From contig CANLMX010000014.1 of NCBI GenBank assembly GCA_947492385.1, positions 1 to 46,591 on the forward strand: a DNA stretch of 46,591 nucleotides, in the 5' to 3' direction. The translations under genes were made by a program, and so were the position numbers. Positions 38,001 to 45,659 of this stretch are shown here, piece by piece; position 1 is the stretch's first letter, and every line of letters starts with the position of its first letter. Under the pieces are notes generated by a model, which searched no databases, had not been told where the DNA came from, and worked only from the letters and a program-made list of their open reading frames with translations. The DNA is from Planctomycetaceae bacterium. Lineage in GTDB: Bacteria > Planctomycetota > Phycisphaerae > Phycisphaerales > SM1A02.

Positions 38001-38963
38001 GGCACGATTCGCTTATGGGACGCATCTACGAAGATGCCGATTGGTACTCCAATGTGTGAGGACATGGATTCCGGTTCGGATCTGTGCTTTAGCCCGGACA
38101 GTCAGACGTTGGCCAGTACAGCCGGCGACGGTAAGGTTCGCCTGTGGGATGTATCAACCTGCCAGGCACTCGGCGAAGCACGGCACGTGCCAGACGTCGT
38201 AGTCGGTGTGGCGTTTGGCGACAAAGGCCGGAGACTGATGAGTCTAGGCCACGGGGGCGTAGGGTCTGTTTGGACGGTCATCCCGTGGGACGAACGCATC
38301 GGCGTGATCCGCGCAATCCGCGAGAAAGCCGATGCGGTCCGAGCAACCTTGGCCGACCAGATCGCGCGCACGGGCGACTCGGTGGAGGACGTGTCCGAGC
38401 TGCAGTCTGCCGTGCTTGCCGACCCACGACTGTCCGGCGACTTCCGCCGTGCCGCGCTCCTCGTTGTGGGTGAGGTGAGCCTCGATCGTCAAACACGCCG
38501 AGACGAGCGTGACCGACGAACCTCGCGCGTGCTGAGTGCGCTCCGCTACACGAAATGGCCGGACGCCATCGCTGCTGCCGCGCAGCTCGAGGAGGGCGAT
38601 TTTTCCGAGTTCGACGCCGCGGTGCTCAACGAACTTGCCTGGGAAGGCTTGATCGCCGATCCGACGGATTCCCCTGCACGGGACCTCTCTGTGCTGCTTC
38701 GTTTGGCTGAGCGGGCCGCCGACTTGTCCCGGCGCGCTGATGGCGCGATCCTCGACACGCTCGCCCGCGCCCACTGGGAGCTCGGCGACAAGCCCATGGC
38801 ACTCGCAGTGCAGGCCGAAGCCATCAAGACCCTCGAGGCGCAGGTCGCCGGTGCGGTCGATGCACAGCGGCGAGAGGCGCTTGCGAAACTTCTTCCCGAA
38901 CTTCGCGACACGCTCGCCCGCTACGAACGCGACGAGCCCCCTGCGCCCGTAACCCCCAAGTGA
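35001..38963 (+). CDS. Transmembrane Ser/Thr protein kinase with fourteen WD40 blades
   Basis: A 1320-residue receptor-like kinase. The Hanks-type kinase domain spans about residues 32-340: P-loop GEGGFGTVW (40-48), Lys63 in VALKII, catalytic GVVHRDLKPANVL (Asp156), DFGVAK (Asp178) and GTPEYMSPEQA. A membrane segment at about 360-380 (VAGIGAVFLALVMGLGLATW) is followed by a charged coiled region, then fourteen WD40 units with the pattern CFSPDG..LASGS.DGT(I/V)RLWD, enough for two seven-bladed propellers outside the membrane. Blades 9-10 and 11-12 are a near-duplicate. The last 200 residues are helical with TPR-like units. The GTG start fits the TAGGCT box. Kinase and WD40 calls are secure; the ligand is unknown. 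The WD40 DNA looks less GC-rich than the kinase part. Confidence 0.95.
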   Translation: MPADETRIPGGGAGDRRGTADGLERPGDEIGPYKLISALGEGGFGTVWLAERRKPFTQRVALKIIKPGMDSKAVIARFDQERQALAVMSHPGIAKVLDGGLTPSGRPYFAMEYVKGEPITDFCDRVKLDIEERLRLFEQACEAIQHAHLKGVVHRDLKPANVLAFMVEGEGPKLKVIDFGVAKAMSQRMTEHTVFTETGQMIGTPEYMSPEQADPTAGDIDTRSDIYSLGVLLYELLVGATPFDGKDLRNKAYGEIQRTIREQDPPSPSARLSTISTKDREALSRIEAARKLRAADLVRRLRGELEWIPQKAIRKEPQHRYQTAIALAEDVRAYLDGRPITAAPESTGYRVRKYFRRNRALVAGIGAVFLALVMGLGLATWQWGEARVAQGLAILARDEAVAAKEQAMASERRALAEKFAADSAKAAAEQSEVMALRQKRRAEDLTAVIATGDALDAAFARDIALARRKLRALNDTGRDERFAARLAAGVASAAIPELLGAHSDEVTTLCFSPDHRTLASGSGDGTVRMWDTRTLQQRCGAMDGHASLVACVCFSPDGQVLASGSADGTIRLWDASTGKQRGEPLRGHYGYVNSVCFSPDGRLLASAGDDGIRLWEWAAEVPACKILPNRSNVVSSVCFSPNGRMLASGHWDGDVRVWDVLTLQMCGEAVRGHEGDILGVCFSPNGRLLASCGEGKSINLWDVSNRGQVSLRPYPLQGHNGAVNAICFITSDRLLASIGEDGTIRLWDVASVRQLGEPLDVVGSGAGLRMTFGLNGALLATCSGSGEIHLWDAQSAFPHFPLAVAGWSSVLGMSLSPDGMTIATAMRDKTIRLWDASIRQQLGEPLRGHDGNVRSLCFSPDSLTLASASDDGTVRLWDVLTGRAIGEALRVSENEANRICFSPDGLTLASGGSYGTICLWDASTGKQLGEPLRGHDGAVISLCFSPDGLTLASASMDKTVRLWDATTGNAIGEPLPMSETWVKRVCFSPDGLALASMSEDGTIRLWDASTKMPIGTPMCEDMDSGSDLCFSPDSQTLASTAGDGKVRLWDVSTCQALGEARHVPDVVVGVAFGDKGRRLMSLGHGGVGSVWTVIPWDERIGVIRAIREKADAVRATLADQIARTGDSVEDVSELQSAVLADPRLSGDFRRAALLVVGEVSLDRQTRRDERDRRTSRVLSALRYTKWPDAIAAAAQLEEGDFSEFDAAVLNELAWEGLIADPTDSPARDLSVLLRLAERAADLSRRADGAILDTLARAHWELGDKPMALAVQAEAIKTLEAQVAGAVDAQRREALAKLLPELRDTLARYERDEPPAPVTPK
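37519..37893 (+). repeat. 258-bp near-duplicate of a two-blade WD40 unit
   Basis: Sequence from 37519 (AGCAACTGGGCGAGCCATTG) recurs from 37777 with high identity for about 115 bp, an offset of 258 bp, equal to 86 codons or two blades. This points to recent internal duplication or gene conversion. Confidence 0.8.
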
Positions 38964-38977
38964 CGGCGCTCGCCGTC
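38962..38977. terminator. Short hairpin between convergent genes
   Basis: GACGG and CCGTC flank a short loop in the 29-bp gap between the kinase and purH. It could be a weak shared terminator; no T tract. Confidence 0.3.
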
Positions 38978-38992
38978 GATCGTTCCGCCCAC

Positions 38993-40654
38993 TCAATGCC
39001 GGAAATGCCGCGTCCCCGTCAGCAGGCACGTCACGCCGCGCGCGTTGCACAGGTCGAACGTGTCTTGGTCGCGCTTGCTGCCGCCCGGGTGCACGATGCA
39101 GCGCACGCCCGCGTCCGCAAGCAGCGTCGGGCCATCTGAGAACGGGAAGAACGCATCGCTCGCGGCCACCGCGCGCTGGCCCGCGGGCATCGCGTCAAGC
39201 GCGGCGCGCGCCTTCTCGACAGCGTTGCGGCAGCTGGCCACGCGGTCCATCTGGCCGGCACCCGCTCCGAACAGCCGCCCACCCGCGCCGATGCAGACCG
39301 CGTTCGACTTCAGGTGCTTGGTCACCGTGAACAGCACGCCCGCGTCCGACAGCATCGCGGTATCGGGCGCAGGTCCTGCGGCGTGCGTGAACTTCGCGGC
39401 TTCGATCGCGTGCACGTCGCGGTCCTGCGCCAGCATGCCGCCCGGAACGCTCCGCCACGTGAGGCCGCCGGTCGGCTCGCCGAGCTCACCGACCGCCAGC
39501 AGCCGTGCGTTCTTCCATCGTGCCTGCAGCGTGGCCAACGCGGCGGGTTCGTAGCCCGGAGCGATCACCACCTCCAGGAACCGCTCGCCCGCGGCCATCG
39601 CCTCGGCCGTGGCGGCATCCACCGTGCGGCTGAACGCCACGATGCCGCCGAACGCTGCCAGCGGGTCGCCCGCCCACGCACGCTCGAACGACTCGAGCAC
39701 GCCCGCCGCGACCGCCGCGCCGCACGGATTCGTGTGCTTGATGACGGCGCACGCGCTCGCCGGCGATCCGGCCGCGCTCCGCGCCTGCCACGCCAGGTCC
39801 TGCACCAATTCCAGCGCCGCACCCGCGTCGAGCAGGTTGTTGTACGAGAGCGCCTTGCCGTGCAGCACACGCGCGCGCACCACGCTCGGTCCCGTGGCCG
39901 AGCGGTCCGCGTACACCGCGCCGCGCTGGTGCGGGTTCTCGCCGTACCGAAGTTCGTCCGCAAGCTCGAGCCGGAGCGCGACCTCGCGCGGGAACCCGCC
40001 CGCGGCACCTGACCCCGCTGCGCCTTCGCCCGCCGCCCCGTCGCCGAACCCGTTCGCCCCCATCCATCGCGCGATCGCCGCGTCGTACGCCGCGGTCCGC
40101 GCGAACGCAGCCTGCGCCAGCGTGCGCCGCAGCCCCAGGGTCGTCGCGCCGCCGTGCTCCGCCAGCTCCGCGATCACCTGCGCGTACTGTGCGGGATCGG
40201 TCACGACCGCCACGCTCGCGTGGTTCTTCGCCGCGCTGCGCACCATCGACGGCCCGCCGATGTCGATCTGCTCGACCGCCTCGTGCTCGGCGATGCCGGC
40301 GCGCGCGACCGTCGCCTCGAACGGGTACAGGTTCACGCACACCAGGTCGATCGCCTCGATGCCGTGCTCGCGCATCGCCGCGACGTGGGCGGGATCATCG
40401 CGCACCGCCAGCAGCCCGCCATGCACGCGCGGGTGCAGCGTCTTCACGCGCCCATCCATCATTTCGGGGAACCCGGTCACCGCCTCGATCGGCGTGCACT
40501 CGATTCCCGCGCGCACGAGCGCCGCGGCGGTGCCGCCGGTCGACACGATCTCGACGCCCGCGTCCGACAGCGCGCGCGCGAGCTCCACGAGTCCCGACTT
40601 GTCGCTCACCGAGATGAGCGCGCGCCGGACCTTGACGATCGTCGCCGCGTCCAC
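38993..40654 (-). CDS. purH: Bifunctional AICAR transformylase / IMP cyclohydrolase
   Basis: PurH catalyses the last two steps of de novo purine synthesis, formylating AICAR and closing the ring to IMP, in the cytoplasm. The 553-residue length fits (about 510-540 plus small insertions). The IMP cyclohydrolase part begins RRALISVSDKSGLVELARAL and contains STGGTAAAL, MMDGRVKTLHPRVHGGLL and QIDIGGPSMVRSAAKNH; the transformylase part has LRYGENPHQRGAVY, GKALSYNNLLD, CAVIKHTNPCGAAV (catalytic Lys-His) and SDAFFPFSDGP near the end. A Gly/Ala-rich insertion lies at about 200-220. Start GTG at 40654 is four bases after the stop of the propeller gene, so it is the second gene of an operon. Confidence 0.96.
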   Translation of the reverse strand: MDAATIVKVRRALISVSDKSGLVELARALSDAGVEIVSTGGTAAALVRAGIECTPIEAVTGFPEMMDGRVKTLHPRVHGGLLAVRDDPAHVAAMREHGIEAIDLVCVNLYPFEATVARAGIAEHEAVEQIDIGGPSMVRSAAKNHASVAVVTDPAQYAQVIAELAEHGGATTLGLRRTLAQAAFARTAAYDAAIARWMGANGFGDGAAGEGAAGSGAAGGFPREVALRLELADELRYGENPHQRGAVYADRSATGPSVVRARVLHGKALSYNNLLDAGAALELVQDLAWQARSAAGSPASACAVIKHTNPCGAAVAAGVLESFERAWAGDPLAAFGGIVAFSRTVDAATAEAMAAGERFLEVVIAPGYEPAALATLQARWKNARLLAVGELGEPTGGLTWRSVPGGMLAQDRDVHAIEAAKFTHAAGPAPDTAMLSDAGVLFTVTKHLKSNAVCIGAGGRLFGAGAGQMDRVASCRNAVEKARAALDAMPAGQRAVAASDAFFPFSDGPTLLADAGVRCIVHPGGSKRDQDTFDLCNARGVTCLLTGTRHFRH

Positions 40655-40658
40655 GGCG

Positions 40659-41999
40659 TCAGTTCGGGGCCTGCGATGCGTCCGCCACCGGTTCGGGCTG
40701 CGTGGCCCGTCCCGACTTCGACAGGTGCTCGAGGCGCTCGACGTTGCCCGACTCGTCCGAGACGAACAGGTCCCCGCGCGCGGTGTCGAACACGACGGCC
40801 TTCACCTTCGGCAGGGCCACCTCGCGCACGATGCGGCCCGTTCCGGCATCCACGGCGGTCAACGTGCGGCTGGCCGTGTCCCATGCCATGAGGTCGGTGC
40901 CCACGCGCGCGAGCACGTTGCCCTTGGCCTTGCTCTTCCAGCGCACCTCGCCATCGGGCTTGCCGGTGGTCGGGTTGAAGCTCACCAGGCCTTCGCCGGG
41001 GATCTGCAGGTACAGGCCGTCGGCGATCCGCACCGGCGGGTTCACCAGCGCGGCCTGCGTGAAGTACTGCCAGAGCACGCGGCCGCGCATGAGGTCGAAC
41101 GCCCACAGGCTCTGGTCGCGGGACGCAACGTAGCACGACGAGTCGTCGGCGGCGATCGGCGCCTCGACGCCCGCCGAGAGCGTGCGCGTCCAGCGGATGC
41201 CCGCGTTCGGCGCACCGAGCGCCATGACCTTGCCGTTGGTTCCCGCCGCTAGGGCCGTGTCGCCGGTGATCGTGACCTTGCCGTGCACGGCGGCGCCGAC
41301 GGTCGCGGCGCGCCAGTTGTAGCCCGTCTTGTACTGGTACCAGCTCGCGAGCCCGGTGCGCGTGCCGAAGATCATGTACGGCCCGAAGACCGTGGGCTCC
41401 GTCATCGGCAGGTGCGCGAAGCGCCCGCGCTTCAGGAGGTTGCCCGTGACGGCGTCCAGCGTGACGCTCCCGAGCTCGGTGACCACGTAGACGTTGTCGG
41501 CCTGCGGCGTGGGCAGGTACTCGATCCCGATCATGCGTTCGACGCCCTGGTAGGTCGAACTGCGCCAGACCGTCTCGCCGCTGTCGCGGCGGATGCGGAC
41601 GACGCTGCCGGCACTGTCGCCGAACCACACGCTGTCGGCGGTGGCCGTGGTCACCTGCATGGTCGCATCCTTGGTGACCAGCGGTTCGGTCTGCCAGACG
41701 ATGCGGTAGCCGAGTTCGTCCGCCGTGCCGGGGGCGATCACGTAGCGCGCGCGCAGGGCCTCCTCGGCCTCGGCACGCACCTGCCGGTCGGTCTTGCGCA
41801 CCTGCTTCGGCGCGGTCTCGGCGGTCCCGTCCTTCGTCGCGGGGGTGGTGGCCTGCGCGGCGGGCGATGCATCGACGGGCTGCGTCGCGGCGACGGCCGA
41901 CCATCCGGCCGAGCACGCGGCGATGCAGGCAAGGGACAGGCCCCGGAAGCATTCGGAGGCGCGCCCATGTCGGGGCACTCGGTTCGCGCGTCGGGTCAT
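40659..41999 (-). CDS. Exported PQQ-type beta-propeller protein (BamB-like)
   Basis: A 446-residue protein. The N-terminus (residues about 17-37, ECFRGLSLACIAACSAGWSA) is a signal peptide after a basic start. The rest consists of PQQ-like repeats with Trp-containing blades: GYRIVWQTEPLV, SAGSVVRIRRDSGETVWRSS, GSVTLDAVTGNLLKRG, GKVMALGAPNAGIRWTR, QSLWAFDLMRGRVLWQY, SFNPTTGKPDGEVRWKS and TLTAVDAGTGRIVRE. This suits a seven- or eight-bladed propeller resembling BamB or a PQQ-binding protein; calcium/PQQ ligands cannot be judged by eye. ATG at 41999 is used because the frame further upstream has no protein-like content; TATACT lies about 60 nt upstream. It precedes purH. Confidence 0.82.
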   Translation of the reverse strand: MTRRANRVPRHGRASECFRGLSLACIAACSAGWSAVAATQPVDASPAAQATTPATKDGTAETAPKQVRKTDRQVRAEAEEALRARYVIAPGTADELGYRIVWQTEPLVTKDATMQVTTATADSVWFGDSAGSVVRIRRDSGETVWRSSTYQGVERMIGIEYLPTPQADNVYVVTELGSVTLDAVTGNLLKRGRFAHLPMTEPTVFGPYMIFGTRTGLASWYQYKTGYNWRAATVGAAVHGKVTITGDTALAAGTNGKVMALGAPNAGIRWTRTLSAGVEAPIAADDSSCYVASRDQSLWAFDLMRGRVLWQYFTQAALVNPPVRIADGLYLQIPGEGLVSFNPTTGKPDGEVRWKSKAKGNVLARVGTDLMAWDTASRTLTAVDAGTGRIVREVALPKVKAVVFDTARGDLFVSDESGNVERLEHLSKSGRATQPEPVADASQAPN

Positions 42000-42061
42000 C
42001 GTGGTCTGCTGCTCCAGGGTCGGTTCCGGCGGGACGGCCCGCGGCGGGGCGGAAGGCGCGA

Positions 42062-42067
42062 AGTATA
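42062..42067 (-). promoter_or_regulatory. Putative -10 box (TATACT) for the propeller-purH operon
   Basis: TATACT on the minus strand lies 62 nt before the ATG at 41999, giving a leader of about 55 nt. It is the best match to a classical -10 sequence in this region. Confidence 0.45.
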
Positions 42068-42497
42068 CGGATGCCCCCTCGCAGCCGTTCCGGGTGATGG
42101 TGCGCGTCCGTGGTCCAAAAAGAAGCGCGGTCGCGCCCTTTTCTAGGTTCGCGACCGGCTCCCTTTCCCTCATACCCTCGCAACACTTCCGGGTGGCTTC
42201 TGTGGCGATCGCGGTGAAGCGATCAGGACGCCAAGAGTTCCCTTTTCCCAGTGTCCCTTCAGAGGTTCGTGTCGGGCCCTTTCTCCCAACACAGACCAAA
42301 CCTTGGAACCACTCGGTGGTTGCTGGCCCTTTTCGGCTCCCTTTTCCGAAAGGGGTTGCCGTGAGTATGTCATGGATCCGGGGGCGTGCAAGTGTTCGTG
42401 GCGGCTTTTTCGTGCGGAACGATTCCCGGCGGGGGAGTTCGTCCGGTAAGGCCCCTTGCGGCGGGGGCCCCGTCGAGGAAATGTGCGCGCGCACCCC

Positions 42498-42503
42498 TAT
42501 TCT
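42498..42503 (+). promoter_or_regulatory. Putative -10 box (TATTCT) for the HExxH gene
   Basis: TATTCT ends 13 nt before the ATG at 42517, predicting a leader of only a few bases. Confidence 0.4.
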
Positions 42504-42516
42504 TGGCCGCTCGCCC

Positions 42517-43845
42517 ATGCACCCCTTCCCGGTCATGTTCCTGGCGGCGGCGTGGGTCGGCGGCGCGCTGGCGTTCGCCGCTCCGGTGCAGGCCCCGGCC
42601 ACGTCGCAGGCGCCGCAGGCCGCCTGGTGGGACCGCACGGCGCCGCGCCCGGGCGCACGGCTGCCGCAGAGCCGGTACTACGTGATCCGCAGCGACCTCG
42701 GCACGGACGAGACAAAGCGCTGGGCTGACCTCCTCGACACGATGTACGACGAATACACGCGCAGGCTGGTGCAGCGCGTGGGGATGCGCCGCCGAAGCCC
42801 CGACCACCCGAACGTCTACATGTTCTCGCGGCAGCAGGACTACCTCGACACCCTGCGCACGCAGTTCGGCGTGAACGCCACCGGCTCCGGCGGCATGTTC
42901 TTCATCACCCCGCGCGGGTCGGGGCTGGCCTTCTTCACCGAGAACCTGCCGCGACAGCGCGTGGCGCACGTCGTGCAGCATGAAGGCTTCCACCAGTACG
43001 CGCACGCGTTCTTCGGCAACGAGCTGCCGCCGTGGCTCAACGAGGGGCTCGCCGAGTTCTTCGGCGAGTCGGTGGTCGAGGGCCGCTCGGTGGTCGTCGG
43101 GCAGGCAAGCCCCACGGTGGTCGACCAGGTGCGGTCATCGGTCGAGCAGGACAAGACGATCCCGTTTTCCGACATCCTGCAGATGGACGACGCCCGGTGG
43201 AACGGCGCGGTGCGTTCGGGCAACGCGCGCCAGCAGTACATGCAGGCGTGGTCGATGGTGCACTTCCTGGTCTATGCCGAAAACGGGCGGTACGAGCCGT
43301 ACTTCACGAACATGCTGCGGCTCCTGAACGACGGCGTGAAGCCCTACGACGCCATGCGCCGCGCGTTCAGCCTGGACTCCGAGCCCGAGTTCCGCGCGTT
43401 CGAGACGCGGTGGAAGGACTACGCGCGCAACGCCAAGCCCGGCGCGTACGTTGCCGCGCGCGGGCGGCTCGAGTTCCTGGCCGAGGGAATCCGCGTGCTG
43501 TGGTCGAAGGGTGCGCGGCCCGCGACGTTCGACGAGCTGAAGGCCGCGCTGCGCGAGGAGAAGTTCCGCTGGACCGCGTCGGCCCACGGATACACGATCA
43601 CGCTCGATGCGAAGGACGACGCGAACTTCGCGGTGCCCGACGACGAGGTGAACGCGAAGCCGCCGACCATCGAGCTGGTGGCGCAGAAGCCACCGAAGTC
43701 GGCGAAGGAGAAGAAGCTCTGGCAGGAGCATCCGCTCCCTCCGATGCTTCGCACGCGCGGCCTGCGGCCGAATGACGTCGGCATTGCGTGGCGGCGCGAC
43801 CCGAACGACCCCGCGACGTTCCTCTACGACGTGGTCGTCAACTGA
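42517..43845 (+). CDS. Exported DUF1570-type HExxH putative metallopeptidase
   Basis: A 442-residue protein with a signal peptide (PVMFLAAAWVGGALAFAAPVQA). The gluzincin-like centre is VVQHEGFHQYAHAFFGNELPPWLNEGLAEFFGE: HExxH at His155-His159 with Glu156, and a downstream NEGLAE (Glu176) as third ligand candidate (sequence quoted here only in its key parts HEGFH and NEGLAEFF). This layout fits DUF1570 proteins of planctomycetes, presumed periplasmic peptidases. ATG at 42517 gives the signal peptide; the long upstream open frame is intergenic. The stop is 4 bp from the opposing prpB. Family call good; activity unproven. Confidence 0.82.
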   Translation: MHPFPVMFLAAAWVGGALAFAAPVQAPATSQAPQAAWWDRTAPRPGARLPQSRYYVIRSDLGTDETKRWADLLDTMYDEYTRRLVQRVGMRRRSPDHPNVYMFSRQQDYLDTLRTQFGVNATGSGGMFFITPRGSGLAFFTENLPRQRVAHVVQHEGFHQYAHAFFGNELPPWLNEGLAEFFGESVVEGRSVVVGQASPTVVDQVRSSVEQDKTIPFSDILQMDDARWNGAVRSGNARQQYMQAWSMVHFLVYAENGRYEPYFTNMLRLLNDGVKPYDAMRRAFSLDSEPEFRAFETRWKDYARNAKPGAYVAARGRLEFLAEGIRVLWSKGARPATFDELKAALREEKFRWTASAHGYTITLDAKDDANFAVPDDEVNAKPPTIELVAQKPPKSAKEKKLWQEHPLPPMLRTRGLRPNDVGIAWRRDPNDPATFLYDVVVN

Positions 43846-43849
43846 CGGA

Positions 43850-44725
43850 TCACCCGCGCGCGTCGGGGTAGTCCCACTCGCGTCCGGGTTCGTACCCGAG
43901 CAGCGCGTACAGCTCCTTGCGGGTCTGCATGCGCGGCAGCGACTCGCGCACGCTGCCGTCGCGCCGGAGCGCGGCGAGTCCGCGCGCGACCTCGCCCATC
44001 GCCAGGCGCATCATGCTCAGCGGGTAGATCACCACCTGGTAGCCCAGCTCGCCGAACCGCGCGGCCGTGATGTCGGGGGTCTTCCCGAACTCGGTCATGT
44101 TCGCAAGCAACGGGCCCGGGCAGGCCTTCGCGAAGTCGGCGAACTCCTGCTCGCTCTGCAGGCCCTCGGGGAAGATCATGTCGGCGCCGGCGGCGCGGTA
44201 GAGGTGGGCGCGCCGCACGGCGTCCTCGAACCCGGTGACGTGGCGCGCGTCGGTGCGCGCGATGATCACGAAGTCGGGGTGCACGCGGTGCTCGGACATC
44301 GCGCGCACCTTGTCGGCCATCGCCTCGGCGGGCACCAGGTCCTTGCCGTCGAGGTGGCCGCAGCGCTTGGGGAACACCTGGTCCTCGACGTGCAGCGCGG
44401 CGGCGCCGGCACGGCCGTACTCGACCACGGTTCGCACCGCGCACTCGACCTCGCCGTAGCCGGTGTCCGCGTCGGCGATCACGGGGATGCCCGAGGCGTC
44501 GGAGATCTCGCGGATGGTGCGCGCCATCTCGGTGAGCGTGATGAGCCCGATGTCGGGGTAGCCCGCGACGTTCGCCGTTGCGCCGCCCGAGATGTAGCAC
44601 GCGGGGAAGCCCGCTTCGCGCACGGCGCGCGCGACGAGCGCGTTGAATGCGCCGGGCACCATCACGGTGCCCCGGCTCCACGCGTCGCGCAGGACGCGCC
44701 CGGGATGCAGCTTCACATGGGTCAT
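43850..44725 (-). CDS. prpB: 2-methylisocitrate lyase
   Basis: PrpB splits 2-methylisocitrate into pyruvate and succinate, the last step of the methylcitrate cycle for propionate use. The 291-residue protein belongs to the isocitrate lyase/PEP mutase superfamily: VPGAFNALVARAVREAGF, ISGGATA, PVIADADTGYG (metal-binding Asp), the catalytic loop KRCGHLDGK with Cys122, and IIARTDA. Length matches PrpB (about 290-300). ATG at 44725 overlaps the stop of the upstream CpcT-like gene by 4 bp. prpC is transcribed divergently from the other side of that gene, so both Prp genes flank one control region. Oxaloacetate- or phosphonate-type relatives are less likely given the KRCGH loop and prpC context. Confidence 0.92.
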   Translation of the reverse strand: MTHVKLHPGRVLRDAWSRGTVMVPGAFNALVARAVREAGFPACYISGGATANVAGYPDIGLITLTEMARTIREISDASGIPVIADADTGYGEVECAVRTVVEYGRAGAAALHVEDQVFPKRCGHLDGKDLVPAEAMADKVRAMSEHRVHPDFVIIARTDARHVTGFEDAVRRAHLYRAAGADMIFPEGLQSEQEFADFAKACPGPLLANMTEFGKTPDITAARFGELGYQVVIYPLSMMRLAMGEVARGLAALRRDGSVRESLPRMQTRKELYALLGYEPGREWDYPDARG

Positions 44726-45540
44726 GGGGTTCCTCGGGGGGCGGTCGTCTCGCCGGGCGCCACCGAGGCCTCGGTGCCGAGCGGCATCTCGGGATCGGGC
44801 CGACGTGCGGGCGCGGGCGACTCCTTCACGAAGCGGTACGCGCCCTTCGTCGAACCCCAGACCTGGTTGCCCGTGGCGTCGAAGCCGCGGTCCCACGAGT
44901 CGAGTTCGCCGGTGGTGAGCGTGACCTCGCTGGTCGCGTAGGCCGCGCCGCGGAGCGCGCTGGCGCACCCGTCGCCCTGCGTCGAGCCGGTCATGCGCCC
45001 GGGGCCCGCGTAGCGCAGCACCACGCTGCAGCCGGGCCGCACGGCGAGCAGCGCGGGGTCGAGCGCGTTGAAGCGCGCCACGTCCTTCCATGCGCCAGCC
45101 CACGCGAGCGGATCGCCCGGGAGTTCATGGATGATGCTCTCGGCCCCGCCGTCGGGGAGCGCCGCGAGTCGGTAGATGCGCTGCCGGTACGGCTTCTCCT
45201 GCGCGGTGGCCATCGACTGCTCGACGTAGAGCCACGGACCGTCGGTGCGATCGACCCAGATGCGCACGACGTGGAGGCGGACGTCGAAGAACGCCGGGTC
45301 GGCCGCGGCCTGTGCGGCGCTCGAGTAGTGGCCGCAGAGCCATGAGGCCGCATCGGCCACGGGGTCCAGCGCGCCTGCCGCGCGGTGGACGGGGCGCGAG
45401 TCGAGCGGGCCTGCATCAACCACCGGGGGTCCGTCGCACGCGGCCAGGAACGCGACGGCCGCCGCGGCCCGTGCGGAGGCTCCAATAACGGTCGCGGCGC
45501 GGGATCGGCGAGGCGGGGTGGCGTCGGCGGGGGCGTTCAT
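44722..45540 (-). CDS. CpcT/CpeT-family lipoprotein
   Basis: A 272-residue protein with a lipobox FLAAC (Cys35) after an Arg-containing N-terminus. The body resembles the CpcT/CpeT (PF06206) family: WLCGHYSSAAQAAADP near the start, RIWVDRTDGPWLYVEQ, PYRQRIYRLAALPDG, GDGCASALRGAAYATSEVTL and ELDSWDRGFDATGNQVWG. Cyanobacterial members attach bilin to phycobiliproteins, but homologues are widespread in non-photosynthetic bacteria with no known role; the organism shows no sign of phycobilisomes. Start 45540 has TAGCAT 10 nt upstream and is preferred over an ATG nine codons further out. Its stop overlaps prpB (ATGA). Family call good; function open. Confidence 0.8.
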   Translation of the reverse strand: MNAPADATPPRRSRAATVIGASARAAAAVAFLAACDGPPVVDAGPLDSRPVHRAAGALDPVADAASWLCGHYSSAAQAAADPAFFDVRLHVVRIWVDRTDGPWLYVEQSMATAQEKPYRQRIYRLAALPDGGAESIIHELPGDPLAWAGAWKDVARFNALDPALLAVRPGCSVVLRYAGPGRMTGSTQGDGCASALRGAAYATSEVTLTTGELDSWDRGFDATGNQVWGSTKGAYRFVKESPAPARRPDPEMPLGTEASVAPGETTAPRGTP

Positions 45541-45550
45541 CCGGGGCACG

Positions 45551-45556
45551 ATGCTA
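45551..45556 (-). promoter_or_regulatory. Putative -10 box (TAGCAT) for the CpcT-like-prpB operon
   Basis: TAGCAT on the minus strand ends 10 nt before the ATG at 45540, predicting a leaderless transcript. Confidence 0.4.
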
Positions 45557-45599
45557 CTGGCGCGCACCAGGATCGCGGTCGGCGCCTGCGCATGCCCGC

Positions 45600-45605
45600 T
45601 ACCAT
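45600..45605 (+). promoter_or_regulatory. Putative -10 box (TACCAT) for prpC
   Basis: TACCAT lies 54 nt before the prpC ATG. The leader contains GAGG at 45647-45650 as ribosome binding site. The 119-bp divergent region has room for an operator but no PrpR-type sigma-54 (-24/-12) promoter was seen. Confidence 0.4.
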
Positions 45606-45659
45606 TCGGCGCTCGCGCAAAACGTTGTCCGCACCGCTCGAATACTGAGGAAATTGACC

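Larger units (their letters stand above)
42000..42516. other. 517-bp intergenic region with repeated CCCTTTTC motifs
   Basis: The longest gap in the window lies between the divergent propeller and HExxH genes. No convincing gene is seen; the small open frames lack protein-like composition. It is visibly less GC-rich than its surroundings at 42100-42400. CCCTTTTC or a close variant occurs at 42136, 42161, 42240, 42255, 42277, 42327 and 42339, all in the same orientation. The last copy forms a hairpin with GAAAGGG at 42348. The outer parts carry the -10 boxes of the two genes. Confidence 0.55.

Noticed and set aside
42170..42391. A 73-codon minus-strand frame in the 42-kb intergenic region
   Set aside because: No signal, no motif, no ribosome binding site, and its composition follows the CCCTTTTC repeats. 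A small gene cannot be fully excluded.
45541..45659. A sigma-54 promoter or PrpR operator between the Prp genes
   Set aside because: No TGGC-N8-TTGC pattern and no clear inverted repeat were found, and no PrpR-like gene is in the window.
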